Of a DNA stretch of 64,000 nt, positions 57,939-64,000 are shown one piece after another. The notes under the pieces are model-generated. The model saw only the letters and a program-made list of their open reading frames with translations, searched no databases and was not told the origin of the DNA. This stretch comes from an uncultured Pelagibacteraceae bacterium (GTDB lineage Bacteria > Pseudomonadota > Alphaproteobacteria > Pelagibacterales > Pelagibacteraceae): contig CABYZT010000001.1 in NCBI GenBank assembly GCA_902523515.1, forward strand, positions 186,001 to 250,000, given 5' to 3'. The position numbers were made by a program, and so were the translations under genes. Each line of letters opens with the position of its first letter. Position 1 is the first letter of the stretch.

Positions 57939-58514
57939 TTAATTTTTACTCTTAATATTTACTTTTTTTTGGTTTTCATACATAAAAATTTTAGTATCTT
58001 TTGTCTTTATATTCATTTCAATCGCGTCTGCTTTAAGAATATTTTCTAAATTTGTATAAACTACATTTTTTGAGATTATCATTGAATTTCTCTCAAGTGA
58101 GAAATCGAGATATTCTCCTGTAATCTTATTTTTTAAATAGTTAATTATTACATTTTTAGAAAAAATTGTATCAAAATTCTCAGAATTATATTTTCCATAA
58201 TCTGATGAAATAGTAATATTTTCCGAATTTTTGAGTTTTATTATAGCATTTACATTAGTTAAAAATAAAATATTAGAATTAGAATAGTCGATTTCACCTT
58301 TAGAGGCGTGAATTTTATATTCGTTACCGTCATTATCTACTGTTGTGTAATTAACATTTTCAATTATGTTTGAGTTATATGTCGATTGATCTGTAATTTT
58401 AGGATCTATTTTAGTAGTTTCAACTTTTTGAAAGTATTTTGAATAAATCAAAAAAAAAATTATGACAGGAATGAAAATAATTAAAAAAATTTTTCCAAAT
58501 TTTTTTTTATTCAT
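57939..58514 (-). CDS. lptC: LPS export protein LptC
   Basis: A 191-aa protein with an N-terminal membrane helix (7-27) and a beta-rich periplasmic OstA-like domain (about 60-185), including DGNEYKIHASKGEI and ITGEYLDFSLERNSMIISKNV. It links LptBFG to the periplasmic LPS bridge. It directly abuts kdsD upstream and lptB downstream. The standard lptC-lptA-lptB order lacks lptA here. Confidence 0.88.
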   Translation of the reverse strand: MNKKKFGKIFLIIFIPVIIFFLIYSKYFQKVETTKIDPKITDQSTYNSNIIENVNYTTVDNDGNEYKIHASKGEIDYSNSNILFLTNVNAIIKLKNSENITISSDYGKYNSENFDTIFSKNVIINYLKNKITGEYLDFSLERNSMIISKNVVYTNLENILKADAIEMNIKTKDTKIFMYENQKKVNIKSKN

Positions 58515-59483
58515 TTATGAAATATTAGATTGCAAAATTGTATGAACATGAATTACACCAATAGTTATAAGAGGCTTTTTTTTACTATTAACTATAAGGG
58601 AAGTAATTTTTTTATTATTCATAATTGATAATGCTTTTACAGCTAATTCATTTTTATCAATAGATATAGGTTTTTTAGTCATAATTTTTTTTACAGGCAA
58701 CGATTGAAAACTAGGATTTTTTTGACTAAATCTTCTTATCTGCCCATCTGTTATAATTCCGCAAGTTAAATTTTTTTTGTTTCTAATAACTAAGAAACCT
58801 AACTTCTTTTCTGTTAAAATTTTTAAAGCATCTTTAGTTTTAAGATTTTCATTAACGAAAGGTATTTTTTTTCCAGTAATCATAATATCTTCAACTGTTC
58901 TCAGTTGAGCACCAAGACTTCCTGCTGGATGTAATTTTTTGAAATCCATTTTGTCGAATTTTTTAAATTTCATTGTAGCAATTGCCAATGCATCACCTAA
59001 GGCAAGCTGTACTGTTGTACTGGCAGTTGGAACAATTCCACCTGCCTCTAATACTTTTGGAGTTAGAAGTTTAATCTCAGCAGCTTTATATAATATAGAA
59101 TCTTTTTTAGATACAATACCAATCAATTGGATTTTATTTCTTTTTGCAAACTGAATAATATTTTTAAGCTCATTTGTCTCGCCAGAATTGCTAATTAAAA
59201 TTAAAATATCTTTTTTAGAAATCATACCAAGATCTCCGTGTGAAGCTTCACTAGCTGAAATGCTGAATGATGGTGTTCCAACTGACGCTAGTGTTGCGGC
59301 GATTTTAGATGCTATAAGTCCACTTTTTCCAACTCCACATAAAATTATTTTGGATTGGCATTTTGATATTTGAATTATTGCTTTGTTAAATTCATTATTA
59401 ATATTTTTTTTTAATGCTTGTAGAGCCTTGATTTCTAAATTTATTACATCTTTTGCAATATTTGTAAATTTTCTTTTAATCAT
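58515..59483 (-). CDS. kdsD: Arabinose-5-phosphate isomerase
   Basis: A 322-aa protein with an N-terminal SIS domain (about 35-175) and two C-terminal CBS domains (about 205-320). The SIS motifs GVGKSGLIASKIAATLASVGTP and ISNSGET are intact, as is the SEASHGDLGM segment and HPAGSLGAQL. It converts ribulose-5-P to arabinose-5-P for KDO synthesis, fitting the adjacent LPS export genes. The start shares one base with the rnd-like stop. Confidence 0.95.
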   Translation of the reverse strand: MIKRKFTNIAKDVINLEIKALQALKKNINNEFNKAIIQISKCQSKIILCGVGKSGLIASKIAATLASVGTPSFSISASEASHGDLGMISKKDILILISNSGETNELKNIIQFAKRNKIQLIGIVSKKDSILYKAAEIKLLTPKVLEAGGIVPTASTTVQLALGDALAIATMKFKKFDKMDFKKLHPAGSLGAQLRTVEDIMITGKKIPFVNENLKTKDALKILTEKKLGFLVIRNKKNLTCGIITDGQIRRFSQKNPSFQSLPVKKIMTKKPISIDKNELAVKALSIMNNKKITSLIVNSKKKPLITIGVIHVHTILQSNIS

Positions 59484-60094
59484 TAATGTGACCAGATATC
59501 ATCTTTAAATAAAGCTAAATCAAGATCTACTCTAGTTTTCAAAAATTTTAAACAATTTTGATAAAGTTTAATCCTATTTTCTCTCTTAAGTATTTTTTCA
59601 AGCTCACTGTGAATTTTGTGTAAGTAAATAACGTCGTTTGCACAATATTTAATTTGTGCGGGTGTTAAATTTCCTCCAAAATCAGAATTTTGGAATTGTT
59701 TGCTGATATCTATATTGATAAATTCCTTAATTAGAACTTTTAAAGAATGATTTTCCGAATAGGACCTTGCAAGCTTAGAGGCTATTTTGGTATCAAGTAT
59801 ATTATTTGTTTCAGTTTTTAAATAATATTTAATGTGAGCAATATCTGCTCTACCATAATGAAAAATTTTTGTGATTTGATCATTACTAAGAATTTTTACT
59901 AGATTTGGTGCAGAGTAGTTATTTCTATCAAATTGAACTAAGTGTGCATCACCATTACCAGAGGAAATCTGAATTAAACAAAGTGGATCACGCCTGACAT
60001 TTAGACCCATAAATTCTCCATCAACAGCTATTATATTGCCTAAATTTAAATCATCTGGTAAATCGTTTTTGTATAGTTGGATATTATTATTCAT
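59483..60094 (-). CDS. RNase D-like 3'-5' exonuclease (short form)
   Basis: 203 aa containing only the DEDDy exonuclease domain. It has VDGEFMGLN (Asp, Glu), YHGRADI (Asp) and KYCANDVIYL (Tyr, Asp), with no HRDC domain, so it is much shorter than E. coli RNase D. It probably trims tRNA or other RNA 3' ends. It shares one base with kdsD. It is divergent from the NDUFA9-like gene, with only 16 bp between the start codons. Confidence 0.9.
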   Translation of the reverse strand: MNNNIQLYKNDLPDDLNLGNIIAVDGEFMGLNVRRDPLCLIQISSGNGDAHLVQFDRNNYSAPNLVKILSNDQITKIFHYGRADIAHIKYYLKTETNNILDTKIASKLARSYSENHSLKVLIKEFINIDISKQFQNSDFGGNLTPAQIKYCANDVIYLHKIHSELEKILKRENRIKLYQNCLKFLKTRVDLDLALFKDDIWSH

Positions 60095-60110
60095 TTTAAA
60101 ATATTTATAT

Positions 60111-61100
60111 ATGAAAGCAAAAAATTGTCTAATTTTTGGTGGTAGTGGTCAAATTGGAAGAAATTTAATAAGAAAGCTTACTAAGAATTACTATAAAGTA
60201 ACTGTAGTAACTAGAAATATCCATCAAAAAAGTTTTATCATCAAAACCCAAGCAAATGCTGGCTACTTAAATATAGTAGAGTCAAATATATTTGATGAAA
60301 AAAAGATAAGAGCACTTTTTGAAAATACAGATTTGTGTATAAATTTAGTAGGTATTTTATTCGAAGGAAAAAAAGGTAATACTTTTCATAATATTCACTC
60401 AGTTTTTCCATCTTTGTTAGCAAAATTATGTAAGGAATATGGGTTAAAAAATTTTATTCATATATCTGCACTAGGTATAAACGAGGCAGTGGACTCCTCT
60501 TACGCTAAAAGTAAACTTGAGGGAGAAAATAAAATTTTAAAAAATTTTCCTCTTGCCACAATACTTAGACCTTCAATTGTTTATTCTGTAGATGATAATT
60601 TTACAACAAGTTTCATGACATTATTAAATACTTTACCACTCTTTCCACTTTACTATGGTGGACGTACAAAGTTTGCCCCAATTCATTGTTCGGATCTAAC
60701 TGATACAATTTATCATGTTATTTCAAAAAATATTTATTCAAATATTATAGAATGTGTTGGTCCTGAAATAATTACTTTTAAAGAAATATTAAGACGATTA
60801 CTTAATTTGATTGGAAAAAAAAGATTACTATTACCTATGCCATTGCCAATTGCTAAAATTACAGCAGGAATGTTTGAGCTTTTGCCCAATCCATTAATTA
60901 CTAGAGATCAATTAAAACTTTTAAAATATGACAATATTTCTTCAGGCAAATATAAAACAAACACTGAAATTGGTGTGCCAAGCGTAAGATTTTTTGACAA
61001 AGAAGTAAAAAAATATTGTTACATGTGGCGAGATGGAGGACAATTTTCTACGGAAAGATATTTATCCAATAATGAGGATCTTCCAAAAAAAGTTAATTAA
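60111..61100 (+). CDS. NAD(P)-binding complex I-type NDUFA9-like protein
   Basis: 329 aa from ATG 60111. The longer open frame from 60036 lies inside the rnd-like gene. It has an extended-SDR fold with the dinucleotide loop IFGGSGQIGRNL (about 7-18), the catalytic-lysine region SSYAKSKLEGE (YxxxK) and a C-terminal domain typical of NDUFA9/complex I 39-kDa subunit homologues. In alphaproteobacteria the protein is thought to bind NADPH and be linked to complex I. It ends 2 nt from convergent gcrA. Confidence 0.85.
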   Translation: MKAKNCLIFGGSGQIGRNLIRKLTKNYYKVTVVTRNIHQKSFIIKTQANAGYLNIVESNIFDEKKIRALFENTDLCINLVGILFEGKKGNTFHNIHSVFPSLLAKLCKEYGLKNFIHISALGINEAVDSSYAKSKLEGENKILKNFPLATILRPSIVYSVDDNFTTSFMTLLNTLPLFPLYYGGRTKFAPIHCSDLTDTIYHVISKNIYSNIIECVGPEIITFKEILRRLLNLIGKKRLLLPMPLPIAKITAGMFELLPNPLITRDQLKLLKYDNISSGKYKTNTEIGVPSVRFFDKEVKKYCYMWRDGGQFSTERYLSNNEDLPKKVN

Positions 61101-61102
61101 AT

Positions 61103-61597
61103 CTAGGCCGTTTTTATTTTTTTTCCAATAAACTCTGGGATCTCTTCTTTTTCAGATACATCCTCTTTCTTACCTTTTGGTTGATAAGCATAAAGCAAAT
61201 GTAGTTTACAATAAGAAAAATCCTTTAAAGATGATCTTCCACAGAAATAAAATGACTTTTCATCTGGGTGTCCAATTGGCCACTTGCACGTACTATCATC
61301 AAGTTCTTCTAAATGTTTAGGATTTTCTGGTTCGAAGTCTTTTTCGATTATTAAAGATTTAAATTTACTTTTTCTACCTCGTGGATTTTTTATATTATTT
61401 TCAACAATTGACTTTTCAAAACTTTTATTTGAAGTCGCAGCACGAGTTTTTATTTTCGCAGATAAATTAAGTCTATGAGCTTTTCCAATTACGGCATTTC
61501 TACTTAAGCCCCCAATAATCTCTGCAATTTGGCTAGCTGTGCTTCCTTTCCCCCAAAGTTCTTTTAATTTTTCAACTTTTTCTTCTGTCCAGCTCAT
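61103..61597 (-). CDS. gcrA: Cell-cycle regulator GcrA
   Basis: 164 aa. The N-terminal helix-turn-helix begins MSWTEEKVEKLKELWGKG and ends SRNAVIGKAHRLNLSAK (about 29-48), the signature of GcrA. It carries a basic linker and a C-terminal Cys/His region (STCKWPIGHP, YFCGRS, YCKLH), the RNA-polymerase-binding module. GcrA acts with CcrM methylation on promoters. It is divergent from argD across a 170-bp gap. Confidence 0.95.
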   Translation of the reverse strand: MSWTEEKVEKLKELWGKGSTASQIAEIIGGLSRNAVIGKAHRLNLSAKIKTRAATSNKSFEKSIVENNIKNPRGRKSKFKSLIIEKDFEPENPKHLEELDDSTCKWPIGHPDEKSFYFCGRSSLKDFSYCKLHLLYAYQPKGKKEDVSEKEEIPEFIGKKIKTA

Positions 61598-61724
61598 ATT
61601 TCTATATCTTGTATGTTAATTATATAAAATAACAATATACTGATATAAAATTAAATTAAACAATCAAAAAATAAGAGTTATCAACACTAATATTCAATTA
61701 ACAAAAGATATATGTTTTCAATCC

Positions 61725-61754
61725 TTGCTTGTATAAATAATTAAACTTTATAAA
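61725..61754 (+). promoter_or_regulatory. Candidate argD promoter
   Basis: TTGCTT, an 18-bp spacer and TATAAA form a possible sigma-70 promoter ending 13 bp before the argD ATG. Inside the spacer TGTATAAAT gives an alternative -10 with a TG extension. Either would leave a leader of under 25 nt. The 170-bp gcrA-argD gap is otherwise AT-rich with no ORF; a lone TTATCAACA (one mismatch from a DnaA box) is at 61678. Confidence 0.4.
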
Positions 61755-61767
61755 ACAAAATAGACTT

Positions 61768-62934
61768 ATGAGTTATTTGGCAAAAAACTATAATAGAAAA
61801 AAAATTTCCTTTAAATACGGAAAAGGAAGTTATTTATATTCTGCAGACAATAAAAAATATTTAGACTTTGTTCAAGGGATAGCCGTAAATTCTTTAGGTC
61901 ATGCCCATTCAAAATTAGTTAAAACAATAAGAGATCAGTCAAAAAAACTTTGGCATGTTTCAAATGCTTTCCAAATTCCAGAAGGAGAAACATTGGCTAG
62001 AAAGTTATGTAAAAAAACTTTTGCTAATTATGTAATGTTTCAAAATAGCGGGGCTGAAGCTACCGAAGCAGCAATTAAAGTTGCTAGACGATATTTTTAT
62101 TCAATAGGTAAACCAAATAAAAATAGAATTTTGTGTATTAAAAATTCCTTTCATGGAAGAACCTTAGCAGCAATTTTTGCTAGTGGATCAAAGAAAATGA
62201 CAGAGGGATTTGGTCCAAAAGTAACAGGTTTTGATCACTTTAGTTTTGGAGATCATAATTCTCTCAAAAAAAAAATTAATAAAAACACAGCTGCTATTAT
62301 GGTTGAAACTATTATGGGTGAAGGTGGTATAAAAGTGATACCAGATTGGTGCTTGAAAGAATTAAGAGTATTATGCAATAAGAAAAAAATATTATTAATT
62401 CTTGACGAAGTTCAGTGTGGAATTGGAAGATCTGGTGATTTTTTTGCTTTTGAAAAATCTAAAGTAAAACCTGATATTGTGCCAATTGCAAAAGGAATAG
62501 GTGGAGGATTTCCTATTGGAGCGGTTTTAATGAATAAAAAGGTTGCCTCAGGCATGATACCAGGCACTCATGGATCAACATTTGGAGGAAATCCTTTGGC
62601 GATGGCTGTTGGAAATACCGTAATGGATATCATATCAAATAAGAAATTTTTAAATAATGTAAAAAGTTTATCAAAATATTTTTTATTAAAGCTTAATAAA
62701 ATTAAAGAAAAATATCCAAATATTATAAAGCAAATAAGAGGAAAAGGATTTTTAATTGGGATACAGTTATATAAAGATCAAACTGAATTTATAAAAAAAT
62801 TGATGAACAACAAGCTACTAACTATTAGAGCTGCAGAAAATGTTGTTAGGATTTTACCTCCATTAAATGTTAAAAAGAATGAACTAGATTTAGCATTAAA
62901 AATTATTGAAAAAGTCTGTTCGCAGATAAAATAA
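61768..62934 (+). CDS. argD: Acetylornithine aminotransferase
   Basis: A 388-aa class III PLP aminotransferase. It has the FVQGIAVNSLGHAH segment, QNSGAEATEAAIK and FHGRT. The cofactor Asp lies in LDEVQCGIGRSG, and the PLP Lys is in AKGIGGGFPIGA; the phosphate contact is HGSTFGGNPLA. It makes acetylornithine in arginine synthesis and may also serve lysine synthesis (succinyl-DAP). argF follows with one base between. Confidence 0.97.
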   Translation: MSYLAKNYNRKKISFKYGKGSYLYSADNKKYLDFVQGIAVNSLGHAHSKLVKTIRDQSKKLWHVSNAFQIPEGETLARKLCKKTFANYVMFQNSGAEATEAAIKVARRYFYSIGKPNKNRILCIKNSFHGRTLAAIFASGSKKMTEGFGPKVTGFDHFSFGDHNSLKKKINKNTAAIMVETIMGEGGIKVIPDWCLKELRVLCNKKKILLILDEVQCGIGRSGDFFAFEKSKVKPDIVPIAKGIGGGFPIGAVLMNKKVASGMIPGTHGSTFGGNPLAMAVGNTVMDIISNKKFLNNVKSLSKYFLLKLNKIKEKYPNIIKQIRGKGFLIGIQLYKDQTEFIKKLMNNKLLTIRAAENVVRILPPLNVKKNELDLALKIIEKVCSQIK

Positions 62935-62935
62935 T

Positions 62936-63865
62936 ATGAAACATTTCATCAACTTAAAAGATATACCTGCAAAAGATCTAAGAAAGATCATTATTGACGC
63001 AAAAAAAAGAAAAAGTTTAAGAAAAAAACTTAGTACATTAGAGGTTGATAAGGGTGCACCCTTAAAAGGAAAATTATTGATTCAAATGTTTGAAAAATCT
63101 AGTTTGCGAACAAGATTAAGCTTTTATTTAGCTATCAAACAATTAGGCGGTGGTACTTTGACTTTAAGATCTAATGAGCTTCATTTGGGTCAAGGTGGAG
63201 AGAGCATTGCTGATACGGCTAAAATTCTTTCGACCTATGGTGATGGATTTATGCTTAGAACTGATAGTGATAAAAAAGTCGAAAATTTTGAAAAATATTT
63301 ATCTATACCCGTCATCAATGGCTTAAGTCCTTCGTCTCATCCAACACAGGTTTTATCAGATGTTTTTACTGTTGAGGAAATAACGAAGAAATCTATTTCT
63401 AATTTAAATATCTGCTGGATTGGTGACTCCAACAATGTTTTAGATAGTTTAATAGCTGCATCAGTAAAATTTTCTTTCAAGCTAAGTATTGGCTGTCCAA
63501 AAAAATTTGAACCAGGAAAAGAAGTTAGAGCTTGGGTCAAAAAAAATAATAAACAAATTTACATTTATAATGATGCAAAAAAAGCAGTTTCTGGTGCAGA
63601 CGTAATTTTTTCCGATAAAGTTATTTCTCTAAATGACAAAGTTAATAAGAAGAAAAAAATAAAAGCGTTCAAAAATTTTAAAATTGATAAAAAATTAATG
63701 AGTTACGCAAAAAAAAGTTGTATTTTTTTACATTGTTTACCTAGAGGAGACGAAGTGAGTGATGATGTTTTTCTGGGAAAAAAATCTCACGTATGGCAAC
63801 AAGCACTCAATAGAGTTCATGTACAAAAAAGTATTTTATTATATTGTTTTGGAAAATTAAGGTAG
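62936..63865 (+). CDS. argF: Ornithine carbamoyltransferase
   Basis: 309 aa. The carbamoyl-phosphate loop reads EKSSLRTRLSF (family STRTR-like), LGQGGESIADTA and HPTQVLSDVFT follow, and LHCLPRG near the C-terminus carries the catalytic Cys. It makes citrulline from ornithine and carbamoyl phosphate. It follows argD by 1 nt. Its end overlaps the minus-strand cytochrome c gene by 9 nt. Confidence 0.97.
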   Translation: MKHFINLKDIPAKDLRKIIIDAKKRKSLRKKLSTLEVDKGAPLKGKLLIQMFEKSSLRTRLSFYLAIKQLGGGTLTLRSNELHLGQGGESIADTAKILSTYGDGFMLRTDSDKKVENFEKYLSIPVINGLSPSSHPTQVLSDVFTVEEITKKSISNLNICWIGDSNNVLDSLIAASVKFSFKLSIGCPKKFEPGKEVRAWVKKNNKQIYIYNDAKKAVSGADVIFSDKVISLNDKVNKKKKIKAFKNFKIDKKLMSYAKKSCIFLHCLPRGDEVSDDVFLGKKSHVWQQALNRVHVQKSILLYCFGKLR

Positions 63866-64000
63866 CGGCAAAGGGCTGTCTGAATTTTCATTTAGATATT
63901 TTATTACAGAGGCTCTATCTTTTTCTTTTCTAAGACCTGCATATGCCATCTTTGTTCCCTTTATCCATTTTGCAGGTTTAATTAAAAATCCATTTAGTTC
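63857..64000 (-). CDS. c-type cytochrome, C-terminal part (cut by window edge)
   Basis: The last 47 codons of a minus-strand gene leaving the window. The visible residues ELNGFLIKPAKWIKGTKMAY fit the C-terminal half of a mono-heme class I cytochrome c: GTKM provides the axial Met, and AYAGLRKEKDRASVIKYL is the terminal helix. The heme CxxCH would be upstream, outside the window. It would carry electrons between complex III and the oxidase. The TAA overlaps argF by 9 nt. Confidence 0.8.
   Translation of the reverse strand, partial: ELNGFLIKPAKWIKGTKMAYAGLRKEKDRASVIKYLNENSDSPLPLP

Noticed and set aside
60036-60110. Longer start for the NDUFA9-like protein
   Set aside because: It lies entirely within the rnd-like gene and adds residues before the dinucleotide-binding loop that normally begins the protein.
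61678-61686. TTATCAACA, DnaA-box-like sequence upstream of argD
   Set aside because: One mismatch and a single copy, with no AT-rich repeat cluster or dnaA nearby; not an origin.
61598-61767. GANTC methylation site in the gcrA-argD promoter region
   Set aside because: I scanned the gap and saw no GANTC, so no CcrM/GcrA autoregulation claim is made.

Overview
The window is about 64 kb of very AT-rich, tightly packed bacterial DNA. The best reading is an alphaproteobacterium of the SAR11 group (Pelagibacterales). Reasons seen in the sequence: Lys/Ile/Asn-rich proteins, intergenic gaps of mostly 0-50 bp, many 1-4 nt gene overlaps, no insertion sequences, phages or CRISPR arrays, and alphaproteobacterial markers (GcrA, RegB with its quinone box, HisZ-dependent short HisG, DUF2948 between murA and hisD, CobS/CobT with a J-domain protein, a tRNA-His without G-1). 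The species name is inference. No gene-free stretch exceeds about 230 bp.

Layout: 1-3501 is the 3' part of gltB, which converges on an alpha/beta hydrolase. 4284-14743 is one long plus-strand run: a GT4 glycosyltransferase, thrS-infC-rpmI-rplT-pheS-pheT-lepA (translation genes) and a GT17-like glycosyltransferase. A tRNA-Ser, gyrB and the redox kinase regB follow. 18341-23504 is mainly minus strand: cobT, cobS and a J-domain protein, then aroB and aroK, with bolA on the plus strand. 23562-27689 holds a small membrane protein, a large exported protein and def-fmt-truA. 27669-35060 is minus strand: a SET-domain protein, an HDAC-like amidohydrolase, dapE, dapD, a HAD phosphatase, argB and yidC-yidD-rnpA-rpmH.

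35159-47668 is plus strand: a TVP38-family protein, (minus) tRNA-Thr, two tiny basic proteins, dcd-murA-DUF2948-hisD-infA, tRNA-Phe, a cold-shock protein, a structured non-coding stretch, tRNA-His-hisS-hisZ-hisG, a DNA-metabolism trio (rmuC, an MGME1-like nuclease, exonuclease I) and thioredoxin. 47665-60094 is minus strand: folC, accD, trpA, trpB, trpF, pyrF, ihfB, rpsA, cmk, aroA, lptB, lptC, kdsD and an RNase D-like gene. 60111-63865 has an NDUFA9-like reductase, gcrA (minus), argD and argF. A cytochrome c tail leaves the window on the minus strand.

Most genes are core biosynthesis (Glu, Lys/DAP, Arg, His, Trp, shikimate, LPS export) and translation. The points most worth a second look are local oddities inside otherwise ordinary genes: a cytidylate kinase without the P-loop lysine; a TrpB with several active-site positions replaced; a tRNA-Thr with an abnormal T-loop; a structured RNA candidate upstream of tRNA-His/hisS; a CobST/J-domain module with no CobN in view; a SET-domain gene beside an HDAC-family gene; and convergent genes whose stop codons overlap on 4-nt CTAA/TTAG sequences.
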